The translations under genes and the position numbers were made by a program. From assembly GCA_009783775.1 (NCBI GenBank), contig WRCT01000001.1, positions 1 through 48,567 on the forward strand: 48,567 bases of DNA. The letters run 5' to 3'. Shown here piece after piece: positions 32,626-41,270 of this stretch (position 1 is its first letter; each line of letters opens with the position of its first letter). This DNA comes from Clostridiales bacterium. GTDB taxonomy: Bacteria > Bacillota > Clostridia > Christensenellales > CAG-138. The notes beneath the pieces were generated by a model. The model saw nothing but the letters and a program-made list of their open reading frames with translations. It did no database searches and was not told where the DNA came from.

Positions 32626-33330
32626 TTAACGGTATTTCAGCCTGCGGAACCAGTTGAGGGACAGGTGTTTGAGTTGGGTTCTGCTGCCGCCAAAGTATTG
32701 CCGGTTCAAATCGCGGGACAAGAGCCCCACCCAAACGATGGTCGCCATGATCAAAAAGATCGCGGCAAGCGCCTTGCCCAGCAGCACGGCGGCAAATACA
32801 TATCTGCCGTCAATGATTGTGAACGTGAAGTAAGGCCCTTCGTTGATGATGGCGCCCAGGAAAATATAAATCGCCAAACCCCAGGAACCGTAGATGAAAT
32901 ACCGCCGTTCCTTTAATCTCTCCGACACTGTCAAGAAAAGGAACACGGAGAGGGCAATGCTGACACCAACATAGATGACGGCCAGCACCTTATAGCCACC
33001 CAGGTTGGACAGAATCATATAGGCGCTGTACAGGGAAAGCCCCCAAAAGGGCATGGCGCCGAAATAGGGCCAGATCTGCGAAAGATAGGCGCAGGCGATA
33101 AAGCCCAGGCACAACATCAGCTCGGGACTGATCAGCTGATGGAAGAACAGCGTAAAGAACTGCGAAAGACCGGCGGCGCTGAAAAACGGGGCGAGGGAGA
33201 AACTGCCCGTCAGACAGTTCAGGCGAAGGCCCAAAAGCGCGCAGGCGGCGCCCACGGCGGCCAAAACAATCGCTCTCTTCAAGGTGAAGGATTTGAGCGG
33301 TATCCTCAGTTTTACTTCCTGAACTTCCAT
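32626..33330 (-). CDS. Polytopic membrane protein of unknown function
   Basis: About 234 residues, not recognised. Six or seven hydrophobic helices start near residue 20 (AIVLAAVGAACALLGLRLN), with a short basic N-terminus (LKRA) and a basic C-terminus (NWFRRLKYR). I see no transporter signature. The start at 33330 is chosen because AGGAGG sits 4 bases upstream; the longer frame to 33399 has no ribosome site. It is transcribed towards proS with a 25-base gap. Confidence 0.7.
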   Translation of the reverse strand: MEVQEVKLRIPLKSFTLKRAIVLAAVGAACALLGLRLNCLTGSFSLAPFFSAAGLSQFFTLFFHQLISPELMLCLGFIACAYLSQIWPYFGAMPFWGLSLYSAYMILSNLGGYKVLAVIYVGVSIALSVFLFLTVSERLKERRYFIYGSWGLAIYIFLGAIINEGPYFTFTIIDGRYVFAAVLLGKALAAIFLIMATIVWVGLLSRDLNRQYFGGSRTQLKHLSLNWFRRLKYR

Positions 33331-33423
33331 AGCGCCTCCTGTTCCGATAACAATATGATTCTCTAGTATATGGGATAATCCTTTTCCTGTCAACCGCAAG
33401 AAAATAAAACAGAATGTTATAAA

Positions 33424-35886
33424 TTACTCCAAAATGCGGCACGCCTGGGTCACCTCGTCGTCCAGCACGACGGGCACGAGCATGGTCCCTTTTCCCGCGC
33501 GCGCTTCGATGTGGATTTGCTCCGTGCCCAGCGTCGTCTGCGTGCCGTGGCGCTGGCTGATTTGGATCGAAAATGGCGTGGTGACGACGGCGGCGTAGAC
33601 CAGCCGCGTGCCGTTTAAGCCGTTTTTCTTAAAGTCAAAGGCCTTGAGCCCCTTGCCGTTGCGCCCCTGCAGCTCAAAATCAAAGAGGAAGGAGCGCTTG
33701 CCGAACCCACGGTCGGTCAAGCAAAGCAGTTCGCCCTCGTCCCCCGCCTGCGCCGCGAACAGGACCTTGTCGCCCGCGTCCAGTTTCATACCGTGCACGC
33801 CCGCCGCCGTTCTGCCGGTCGCCGGTACGGTCGCCGCGTCGAAACGAATGCCCATGCCCTTTTGCGTAAGCAGCAAAATAGGCGCGTCTGAGGCCGGAAT
33901 CATGGCGATCAGCTCGTCCTTGTCCTTGAGGGTCAGGGCGGCCGTGCGTTTGGCGCGCACGGAAAACTCCGCGGCGGCCGTGCGTTTGACCATGCCGTTC
34001 GCGGTGAATTGCAGATATTCTTCCGCTTTGCCCCCCTCTCCGAGGGAGGAAGGCAGCGAAGCTGACAGGGGGGCGCTTTCAGCAAATACCGCAACAACAC
34101 GCTCGTTCTTTTGGAACTCCACCAGCGACATCAGATTGGCGGCGCGGGCCGTGCTGCGTGTTTCGGGAATGTCGGAGACCTTCAGGCTCAGCATTTCGCC
34201 CAGATTCGTCACCAACCGCAGCTGGGCGTCGCTTTTGACGTGTAAGAGCTGCCAAGGCCCGTCCGCGCGCACCTGCGAGAGGTTCCACAGCCGCTCGGGG
34301 CAGCGGCGGACTTTATTGTCCGCACAGAGCGCGACGACCACGTCCTCCGCGAGCTCCCCTTCCTCGCGCGGCGTTTCGATATCTTTGTCTCCCGCCACCA
34401 GTTGCGTGCGGCGGGGCGTGGGGAACATCTCGCGAATCTCTAAAAGCTCGCGCCGGATGAGATTGAACAGCTTGCGTTCCGAGGCCAGAATCGCGGTCAG
34501 GTCGGCGATGCGTTTGACGACCTCGGCATACTCGCGCTCGATGGAGAGCAACTCTAAATTGGTCAGCCGCTGCAGGCGCAGATCGAGAATGGCCTGGGCC
34601 TGGATCTCGGACAGTTCAAACGTCTGACAGAGCCGCGCGCGCGCCTCCTTGGGCGAACGGCTGGCGCGGATCAAACGAATCACCTGGTCCACATGGTCGA
34701 CCGCGACCATAAGGCCCTCTAAAATATGCTCACGCCGCCGCGCGGTCTCCAGCTCGTATTGCGTGCGGCGCGTGACGACCTCGCGCTGGAAGGCGATGTA
34801 GGTCTTGAGGATTTGTTTGAGCGACAGCTGCTGCGGCCGCCCGCCCGCGATGGCGACATAGTTCGCGCCGAAGGTGCATTGCAGGTCGGAATACTTGAAC
34901 AGGTATTGCAGGATCTTCTCCGGATCGCCGTCCTTTTTCACCTCGATCACCGCGCGCATACCGTTGCGGTCGGACTCGTCCCGAATGTCCGCCACACCCG
35001 CGAAGAAGGCCTTTTTCTCCTGCGTGACGGCCAGAATATTTTCGAGCAGCCGCGCCTTGTTGACCTGATAGGGCAGCTCGGTGATCACGATCCGCGTCTT
35101 GCCGTTTTTCATCTCCTCGAAATGCGTGCGCGCGCGCATGGTCAGCTTGCCGCGGCCCGTCTCGTAGGACTTTTGGATCTCCTCCGACGCCAGCAGATAG
35201 CCGCCCGTGGGAAAGTCCGGCGCGGGCAAAATGGCCATGAGCTCGGAAAGTTTGATCTTCGGGTTTTCGATCATGGCGATGACCGCGTCGATCGCCTCGG
35301 TGGGATTGTGCGGCGGGATATTCGTCGCCAGGCCCACGGCAATGCCGCTCGCGCCGTTGACCAGCAGGTTGGGGAACCGCCCGGGCAGCACTTCGGGCTC
35401 CTTGAGCGTATCGTCAAAATTCCAGCCGAAGGGCACGGTGTCCTTGTCCAGATCGCGCAGCAGCAGCATGGCGGCAGGCGTCATGCGTGCCTCGGTATAA
35501 CGCATGGCGGCGGCGGTATCGCCGTCCATCGAGCCGAAGTTGCCGTGGCCGTCCACAAGCGGCAGGCTCATATTAAAGGGCTGCGCCATACGCACCATCG
35601 CGTCGTACACGGACGAATCGCCGTGCGGGTGATACTTGCCCAAACAGTCGCCCACAATGCGCGCGCTCTTGCGGTGGGGCTTGTCGGGCGTCAAGCCCAG
35701 CTCCAGCATGGAGAAGAGAATGCGCCGCTGCACGGGCTTTAACCCGTCCTCGACCCGCGGCAGCGCCCTTTCCAAAATAACATACTCCGCATAGGGCATG
35801 ACGGAGTTGTGCATCACCTCGTCCAAGCTCTTGAAGATGATGTTTTCGGTTAATGGCGTGTGATAGTTATTTGTGTTTCTCGGCAT
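33424..35886 (-). CDS. parC: Type IIA topoisomerase subunit A (ParC-like)
   Basis: 820 residues. The breakage-reunion domain includes the winged helix (RALPRVEDGLKPVQRRIL), RIVGDCLGKYHPHGD and the active-site Tyr130 in AAAMRYTE; the C-terminal half is a degenerate beta-pinwheel. I see no GyrA box (QRRGGKG-like) in the pinwheel, which favours topoisomerase IV ParC over gyrase, but this remains an inference. It should pair with the ATPase subunit at 37493-39460. About 15 residues (APLSASLPSSLGEGG region, near 621) are encoded by a palindrome and look inserted. GGAG precedes the start, right at a GTAGTTT heptamer remnant. Confidence 0.9.
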   Translation of the reverse strand: MPRNTNNYHTPLTENIIFKSLDEVMHNSVMPYAEYVILERALPRVEDGLKPVQRRILFSMLELGLTPDKPHRKSARIVGDCLGKYHPHGDSSVYDAMVRMAQPFNMSLPLVDGHGNFGSMDGDTAAAMRYTEARMTPAAMLLLRDLDKDTVPFGWNFDDTLKEPEVLPGRFPNLLVNGASGIAVGLATNIPPHNPTEAIDAVIAMIENPKIKLSELMAILPAPDFPTGGYLLASEEIQKSYETGRGKLTMRARTHFEEMKNGKTRIVITELPYQVNKARLLENILAVTQEKKAFFAGVADIRDESDRNGMRAVIEVKKDGDPEKILQYLFKYSDLQCTFGANYVAIAGGRPQQLSLKQILKTYIAFQREVVTRRTQYELETARRREHILEGLMVAVDHVDQVIRLIRASRSPKEARARLCQTFELSEIQAQAILDLRLQRLTNLELLSIEREYAEVVKRIADLTAILASERKLFNLIRRELLEIREMFPTPRRTQLVAGDKDIETPREEGELAEDVVVALCADNKVRRCPERLWNLSQVRADGPWQLLHVKSDAQLRLVTNLGEMLSLKVSDIPETRSTARAANLMSLVEFQKNERVVAVFAESAPLSASLPSSLGEGGKAEEYLQFTANGMVKRTAAAEFSVRAKRTAALTLKDKDELIAMIPASDAPILLLTQKGMGIRFDAATVPATGRTAAGVHGMKLDAGDKVLFAAQAGDEGELLCLTDRGFGKRSFLFDFELQGRNGKGLKAFDFKKNGLNGTRLVYAAVVTTPFSIQISQRHGTQTTLGTEQIHIEARAGKGTMLVPVVLDDEVTQACRILE
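34030..34074. repeat. 45-base palindromic insert inside parC
   Basis: Begins GCCCCCC and ends GGGGGGC with an inner CAGCGAAGCTG arm. The length is a multiple of three, and the encoded SAPLSASLPSSLGEGGK stretch has no counterpart in the ParC pinwheel loop as I recall it. Confidence 0.7.
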
Positions 35887-35940
35887 GGTTTACTCCAAAC
35901 TACATTGTTATCGTCATTGCGGACTTGATCCGCAATCTAA
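35887..35940. repeat. Palindromic repeat plus heptamer remnant before parC
   Basis: A GTCATTGCGG...CCGCAATCT unit (about 35912-35938) starts at the stop codon of the unknown gene and is followed by ACAATGTAGTTTGGAG, a heptamer end that runs into the parC ribosome site. Confidence 0.75.
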
Positions 35941-37496
35941 TATAATCTCTCGTTTCGTCGTTTCGCTCTGTATATGATGAAGAGCCACAACACGCAAAAG
36001 ATAAGGGCGAAACCCAGGCCGCCGCTGTAACAAATTTTAATAATGAAAGGATCTAAAAGTATATCCAAATAAGGCTCACCCGCAAGGACACTGCCAAGGG
36101 CAGACATCGCGACCCAAAATACAGTTGCCCACACAAGTCCCATAGCAAGAAATGTCAACGCAAGTTTCCAGGCGTTCTTCCACGCGTTGCTTTTGAGACC
36201 GTATTGCGCCTTGTACTCCTTTGTCAACTGCTGTCCCGACAAAAGGCGATAGGCTTGCGCCAAATGCGGTTCAACCCCGGCTTTTGCGGTTTCGGCGGCC
36301 TCGGCGTACGCCTCCTTCGAATCTTGGGGACAGATTTCATAGGCGGGGTTTTTCACGCCGCACACCATGATATAATTCGCTCTGTGTTTTCCGATATGCT
36401 GACAGTCATAGGCCGTTAGCTCTTGAAACGGTATGCCCTGCACGGATTGATCTATATCTATCTCAATGGTACCGACGATAAGCCAAGCGGCAAACCGATA
36501 AAAGGAATTCTCCGCAAAGCTCAGAAGCTGCCCCGTGTTTTTTTCTGTCATTCGCCTGAAATGGGGATAGTCTCCCGAAAACCCATCTATGCGCAAGCGT
36601 TCCGTTACAAAGCTGCGAAAGTCGGAAATCAAGGCATCGATTTTCTCGCTGTCTGCCGGTTTGCGTGAATATTCACTGCACGCCTGCTCGAATTGGGAAA
36701 GCAGCCAATGCAAAACATATCTTCCTTCAAAGGTGGTGAGTTCCAACCTCGCGCGCCGCAAAGCGGAAAGGGTTTTCCGTGCATTGCCGTTTGTTTTATT
36801 GTCTTGATATCTGGATAGAGCGGAAAAGAACTTGTGTAGGAATTTGTCCCTGCCTTCTGTTTTCAGCCTTTGCGCCCATTCGTCAAGCTGTTCGGGGGAG
36901 ACCGCCATCTTTTCCGCATAACTCTTTACGGATATAATGGATTTATAAGAATATGCATTGTGAAGTTGACTGAGGCTTTGCGCGGCGGGGAAAAGCTGTT
37001 GTTCCTTTCCGTTTAGCGCGGCTGCCCCCATCATCTGCTGTTTTTCCATAAGCACCGCCGCCAACCAACTGACCGCTTGTAAGTTGGCTCTGTCCGCCGG
37101 AAATCGGTTGATGACACAATGGGTATAGTAATCGAACGGCGTGAATTGATAATCAACGCCGCGAAAGCGGACTTCCTGCTGTATGGTTGCCCGATCCTCT
37201 CCCTGTTCCCAACGGAGAAAGGATAGCTTGAATCCTTCCGGCAAGAGAGATAGCGCCGCGTCGCCAAGCCAATCCTCTTGCTCTCCCTCTATCGCCGGCT
37301 CACATTGTATGCCCAGTAGATTTAACTTGAGTTGTCCCCAAGTAAAATCACAAATAAGGGACGCCTCACCACTTTTGGGAAAAATGATTTTTGCTTCTGC
37401 GGCAAACAGAGGCCAATGCGCCCTTACCTCCGCAGGAAAGCGTTCAATCGCCCTTTGCTCGTCCTCTTGATGGGTTGACAGTATCGGGCTGCTCAT
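35937..37496 (-). CDS. Unknown protein with two C-terminal membrane helices, inserted between parE and parC
   Basis: 519 residues; no family recognised. Residues 1-430 look soluble and mixed alpha/beta, with many aromatic residues (FRGVDYQFTPFDYYTHC, SFAENSFYRFAAWLIVGTIEIDID) and a helical middle (RKTLSALRRARLELTTFEGRY). Two membrane helices follow (about 444-470 and 488-511), then a basic tail. The start ATG overlaps the parE stop as ATGA, so it is translationally coupled, yet its DNA is visibly more AT-rich than either topoisomerase gene, suggesting acquisition. A phage-defence, toxin or membrane-anchoring role would be guesswork. Confidence 0.75.
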   Translation of the reverse strand: MSSPILSTHQEDEQRAIERFPAEVRAHWPLFAAEAKIIFPKSGEASLICDFTWGQLKLNLLGIQCEPAIEGEQEDWLGDAALSLLPEGFKLSFLRWEQGEDRATIQQEVRFRGVDYQFTPFDYYTHCVINRFPADRANLQAVSWLAAVLMEKQQMMGAAALNGKEQQLFPAAQSLSQLHNAYSYKSIISVKSYAEKMAVSPEQLDEWAQRLKTEGRDKFLHKFFSALSRYQDNKTNGNARKTLSALRRARLELTTFEGRYVLHWLLSQFEQACSEYSRKPADSEKIDALISDFRSFVTERLRIDGFSGDYPHFRRMTEKNTGQLLSFAENSFYRFAAWLIVGTIEIDIDQSVQGIPFQELTAYDCQHIGKHRANYIMVCGVKNPAYEICPQDSKEAYAEAAETAKAGVEPHLAQAYRLLSGQQLTKEYKAQYGLKSNAWKNAWKLALTFLAMGLVWATVFWVAMSALGSVLAGEPYLDILLDPFIIKICYSGGLGFALIFCVLWLFIIYRAKRRNERLY

Positions 37497-39460
37497 CGAC
37501 TCATTTCCCCGTTTATGTCATCAAAAACCGTGTTCTCACGATTAAAGTTCGCGTATTCAAAGATGTACTCCTTGCGCGACTGGACCTTATCGCCCATTAA
37601 AACGGTCACGAGATATTCCACGTCCGCCGCGTCCTCGATGGTCACGCGGATCAGGCGCCGGTTTTCGGGGCTCATGGTCGTGTCCCAGAGCTGCTGCGGG
37701 CTCATCTCGCCCAGGCCCTTGAACCGCTGCAAATGGTAGTTCTTGCTCGCGCCGCGCATGGCCTTGGCCAGCGTTTTGTCGTCATAGCAATAGACGGGCT
37801 CGGCGCCGGATTTCGTGAACTTATACAGCGGCGCCATGCCGATATAGACATGACCTTCCGTGATGAGCGGCCGCATATAGCGGTAGAAGAAGGTAAGCAA
37901 AATCGCGCGGATATGCGCGCCGTCCTGGTCCGCGTCGGAGAGAATGATGATCTTGTCGTACTTGAGCGATCGGCTGTCAAAGTCCTCGCCGATGCCCGTG
38001 CCGACCGCCGTGATGATGGAACGGAACTCCTCGTTTTGCAGGACCTGCTCCAACCGCTTTTTCTCCACATTGAGCGGCTTGCCCCGCAGTGGCAGAATGG
38101 CCTGAAACCGCCGGTCGCGGCCCTGTTTCGCGCTGCCGCCCGCGCTGTCGCCCTCGACCAGGAACAGCTCGTTGACCGAGGCGTCCCGACCCGTGCAGCT
38201 GGAGAGCTTTCCCACCAGCGGCGCGTTTTCGAGCTTGTTTTTCTCGCGCGCCGTCTCGCGCGCCTTGCGTGCCGCCGCGCGTACCTTGGCGGCCTTGACC
38301 GCCTTTTCCGCGATCTTGTTGGCGATGTCCGCGTGGCGCAGGTCCTCCCAATAGGGGATGAGGGTCTGCTGTATCACCGCCTCCACAGCGGGGCGGGCCT
38401 CGGTGTTGCCCAGCTTGGTCTTGGTCTGACCCTCGAACTGCACATTGCGCATTTTGAGCGAGAGAATAGCGGTCATGCCCTCGCGGAAGTCCTCGCCCGC
38501 CAGCGACGCGTCCTTGTCTTTGAGTGCGCCCGCCTTGCGGCAGTAGTCGTTCATCACCTTGGTAAAGGCAGCCTTAAAGCCCGTCTCATGCGTGCCGCCC
38601 TCGGAGGTGGGCACGTTGTTCACATAGGAGAAAAGGTTGTCCGTATAGCTGTCGTTGTGCTGGAATGCGACCTCGACCTGTATGTCGCCGCTCGCGCCTT
38701 TCAGATAAATCGGCGGGTCGTAGAGGGCTGTGTTTTCGCCGCCCAAAAAGCGGACAAAGTCAGAGAGCCCGCCCTCGAAACGGTACTCGACGCGCTTGCC
38801 GTTCCCCCGCGCGCGGTTGTCTTCCAGCACCATTTTTACACCACGGTTGAGATAGGCCAGCTCGCGCAGGCGGCGGGAGATGGTGTCAAAATGCATTTCC
38901 AGCGTCTCGAACACGCGATCGTCGGGCAGGAAGGTCACGACCGTGCCCTGCTTGCGGCAGCGGCCCAGTTCGGTCAGCGGGCCCTTGGGCTGGCCCGCGT
39001 GGATCTTGCCGTCCGCGTCCTCCACGCTTTCAAATTCCTGGCGATAGGTGCGGTTTTCGTGATAGACCTCGACCGAGAGCCGGCGCGAGAGCGCGTTGAC
39101 CACGGACGCGCCGACGCCATGCAGGCCGCCCGAGTAGCCATAGGCCTCGTTGCCGAACTTGCCGCCCGCGTGCAGCTGGGTGAACACGACCTCCACGCCC
39201 GACACGCCGAGTTTTTCGTGAATGCCGACGGGAATGCCGCGCCCGTTGTCGGTGACCGTGACGGAGTTGTCGCGGTTTAAGGTGACGAGAATCTCATTCG
39301 CATAGCCGTTGGCGGCCTCGTCGATCGCGTTGTCGACGATCTCCCAAAGCAAATGGTGCAGGCCGCGCGGCCCGACCGAGCCAATGTACATACCGGGCCT
39401 GCGGCGAACGGCCTCAAGGCCCTCCATGACGGTGATATCTTTGACAGTGTAGTTGGACAT
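37493..39460 (-). CDS. parE: Type IIA topoisomerase ATPase subunit (ParE/GyrB-like)
   Basis: 655 residues. GHKL ATPase: EIVDNAIDEAANGYANEI, DNGRGIPV, GLHGVGASVVNALS; transducer domain; TOPRIM domain with LVEGDSAGGSAKQGRDR, then DADQDGAHIRAILLTFFYRY; C-terminal RFKGLGEM. It hydrolyses ATP to drive strand passage with the A subunit at 33424-35886. ParE versus GyrB cannot be decided from this sequence alone; the A subunit favours ParE. It has no Shine-Dalgarno of good quality (GGAGAAAAAGA is closest) and an extended -10 promoter upstream. Confidence 0.92.
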   Translation of the reverse strand: MSNYTVKDITVMEGLEAVRRRPGMYIGSVGPRGLHHLLWEIVDNAIDEAANGYANEILVTLNRDNSVTVTDNGRGIPVGIHEKLGVSGVEVVFTQLHAGGKFGNEAYGYSGGLHGVGASVVNALSRRLSVEVYHENRTYRQEFESVEDADGKIHAGQPKGPLTELGRCRKQGTVVTFLPDDRVFETLEMHFDTISRRLRELAYLNRGVKMVLEDNRARGNGKRVEYRFEGGLSDFVRFLGGENTALYDPPIYLKGASGDIQVEVAFQHNDSYTDNLFSYVNNVPTSEGGTHETGFKAAFTKVMNDYCRKAGALKDKDASLAGEDFREGMTAILSLKMRNVQFEGQTKTKLGNTEARPAVEAVIQQTLIPYWEDLRHADIANKIAEKAVKAAKVRAAARKARETAREKNKLENAPLVGKLSSCTGRDASVNELFLVEGDSAGGSAKQGRDRRFQAILPLRGKPLNVEKKRLEQVLQNEEFRSIITAVGTGIGEDFDSRSLKYDKIIILSDADQDGAHIRAILLTFFYRYMRPLITEGHVYIGMAPLYKFTKSGAEPVYCYDDKTLAKAMRGASKNYHLQRFKGLGEMSPQQLWDTTMSPENRRLIRVTIEDAADVEYLVTVLMGDKVQSRKEYIFEYANFNRENTVFDDINGEMSR

Positions 39461-39483
39461 TCTTTTTCTCCGAAGTTTTCAGC

Positions 39484-39541
39484 TGTAGGGCGGGGGCGGG
39501 CGTTCGCCGTTTGCCGCGTAGGGGCGAACTGTGTTCGCCCG
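39484..39541. repeat. Two palindromic repeats in the parE leader
   Basis: A GTAGGGCGGGGGCGGGCG...CGCCG unit (39484-39508) followed by a GTAGGGGCGAAC...GTTCGCCCGC unit (39517-39541). The same tandem order, GTAGGGCGGGGG then GTAGGGGCG, occurs at 46055-46104. Confidence 0.8.
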
Positions 39542-39555
39542 CTTATTCCGGATAG

Positions 39556-39564
39556 ATTATACCA
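39556..39564 (-). promoter_or_regulatory. Extended -10 promoter of the parE operon
   Basis: Minus strand TGGTATAAT (TG-n-TATAAT). The -35 is poor. The leader of about 90 bases contains both palindromes. Confidence 0.5.
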
Positions 39565-39730
39565 CAAGATGTAGTGTTTGCGTCCCTGCGTTGAGCCAGA
39601 TTTACTAATTGTTTACAAGGGGGGAAGACTGTCCTGAGCCGGACAGGGAATGAAGCGCAAAGATTTCAATATTTTAATCAGCAGTTAGTATGCACCTACT
39701 ACTTGAGCACATGCGGTTGTTGTTGCTTGA
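39565..39730. other. Gene-free gap between lysC and the parE promoter
   Basis: I see no gene or RNA. A small stem CTGTCC/GGACAG (about 39631-39646) is the only structure and is unassigned. Confidence 0.4.
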
Positions 39731-39760
39731 CAACAAAAGACCCGCGTGGCGCGGGTCTTC
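39731..39760 (-). terminator. lysC terminator
   Basis: Minus strand AGACCCGCG / CGCGGGTCT followed by TTTTGTTG. Confidence 0.85.
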
Positions 39761-39822
39761 AAAATCAAAACGCTTAAATTCTACAGCTCTTCCAGCTCCA
39801 CCAGCGCGCGCCGAATCCCTGG

Positions 39823-41136
39823 TTACGCGAAGGCCTTATAAATCGCCCGAATGGCGGTTTCAAAGTCCTTATCCTCTACGCCCACGATGATGTTCATCTC
39901 GGACGAGCCCTGGTCGATCACGCGGATGTTCACGTCGGCCCCATACAGCGCGGAAAACAGTCGGGCCGCGACGCCCTTGCTGCGGACCATGCCTTTGCCC
40001 ACTGTGGCGATCAGGGCCACGCCGGTCGAGATCTCGATCGGGCGGCGCACGTCGCACTCGCGCCGGATCTGATCTAAGACGGTTTCTAACTTGCCCTCCA
40101 GCTGGGCGTTGTGCACCACGAGCGACATGGTGTCAATGCCCGAGGGCACGTGCTCGAAGGTGATGTTGTTGCGCGCGATCACGCGCAGCAGGCGGTAGCC
40201 GAACCCGATCTCGTTGTGCATATTGTCCTTCGTGACGGTCAGGATCGTGAACCCTTTGCGTCCGGCGACACCGGTCAGCGGCCGCGTGTTCGTTTTGTCC
40301 GCTCTGGCGTCCGGCACGATCATGGTGCCGGCGACCTCGGGCTCGTTTGTGTTGCGCACCTGAATGGGGATCTTCGCTTTGCGCACGGGGAAGATCGCGT
40401 CCTCGTGCAGCACGGTCGCGCCCATGTAGCTCAGCTCGCGCAGCTCGGAATAGGTGACGGTGTCGATCACGCGCGGATTCTCCACAATGCGCGGGTCGGC
40501 CATCAAAAAACCCGACACGTCCGTCCAGTTCTCATACACGTCCGCGCGCACGGCCCGCGCGATGATCGCGCCCGTGATGTCGCTGCCGCCGCGGGAGAAG
40601 GTGCGGATCGAACCGTCGCGCTTGCGGCCATAAAAACCGGGCACCACGACGCCGCTGCGCCCCTCGAGCACGCTCGACCAAAGCTGCGTGGTCTCGTCGT
40701 CATAGGTGCCGTCGTCGTGGAAACAAATCAGCTCGTTCGCGTCCATGAAGGTCCAGCCCAAGAAGGCCGCGAGCAGAATGCCGTTCAGATACTCGCCCCG
40801 ACTGGCGGCGTAGTCCGCGCTGGCGTTGTTTTCAATGGCGCGGGCGATGGCGGTCAATTCCCGATCCATGCCGCAGCTGAGGCCCAAATCAGACTCGATC
40901 TCCAGATACCGCTCGCGGATCAAGTCAAAGGTCGGGCCAAAGTCCTCACCCGCCTGCCGTTTGCTTTGGCAGAGATACAACAGGTCGGTAATCTTCTCGT
41001 CGGCCGAAAACCGCTTGCCGGGCGCGCTGGGCACCACAAATTGGCGGCTCTTGTCCGCCTCGAGAATGGCCTTTACTTTATGAAATTGGTTGGCGTCGGC
41101 CAGTGAGCTTCCGCCGAATTTGGTCATGCGTAACAT
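39823..41136 (-). CDS. lysC: Aspartate kinase
   Basis: 437 residues. KFGGSS near the N-terminus binds ATP/aspartate; FSRGGSDITGAIIARAV (about 180) and the VSGFLMADPRIV loop are typical; two ACT domains follow (TILTVTKDNMHNEIGF and ALIATVGKGM), indicating feedback control by lysine or threonine. It catalyses the first step of lysine, threonine and methionine synthesis. GGAG lies 9 bases before the ATG and a near-perfect promoter is upstream. After its TAA stop the frame stays open as PGIRRALVELEEL before a TAG, an oddity noted separately. Confidence 0.95.
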   Translation of the reverse strand: MLRMTKFGGSSLADANQFHKVKAILEADKSRQFVVPSAPGKRFSADEKITDLLYLCQSKRQAGEDFGPTFDLIRERYLEIESDLGLSCGMDRELTAIARAIENNASADYAASRGEYLNGILLAAFLGWTFMDANELICFHDDGTYDDETTQLWSSVLEGRSGVVVPGFYGRKRDGSIRTFSRGGSDITGAIIARAVRADVYENWTDVSGFLMADPRIVENPRVIDTVTYSELRELSYMGATVLHEDAIFPVRKAKIPIQVRNTNEPEVAGTMIVPDARADKTNTRPLTGVAGRKGFTILTVTKDNMHNEIGFGYRLLRVIARNNITFEHVPSGIDTMSLVVHNAQLEGKLETVLDQIRRECDVRRPIEISTGVALIATVGKGMVRSKGVAARLFSALYGADVNIRVIDQGSSEMNIIVGVEDKDFETAIRAIYKAFA

Positions 41137-41181
41137 AAATTTCTACTCCAAAGGGATATAGCTATACCCCCCACTTTCTAT

Positions 41182-41210
41182 ATTCTACGCCAATCATTAA
41201 CAAATGTCAA
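41182..41210 (-). promoter_or_regulatory. Sigma-A promoter of lysC
   Basis: Minus strand TTGACA (41210-41205), 17-base spacer, TAGAAT (41187-41182). Confidence 0.85.
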
Positions 41211-41270
41211 CACTTTTTTGAAAAATAATTTTTTTGAACATTTGTAAGGTCGCGTGAACGGTTGTAATAC

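Noticed and set aside
37733..39280. A 515-codon plus-strand frame opposite parE
   Set aside because: It is a shadow of the parE gene, with biased composition and no motif.
33424..39460. Assignment of the topoisomerase pair as DNA gyrase (gyrA/gyrB)
   Set aside because: I see no GyrA box in the A subunit's C-terminal domain; the ParC/ParE assignment is preferred but not certain.
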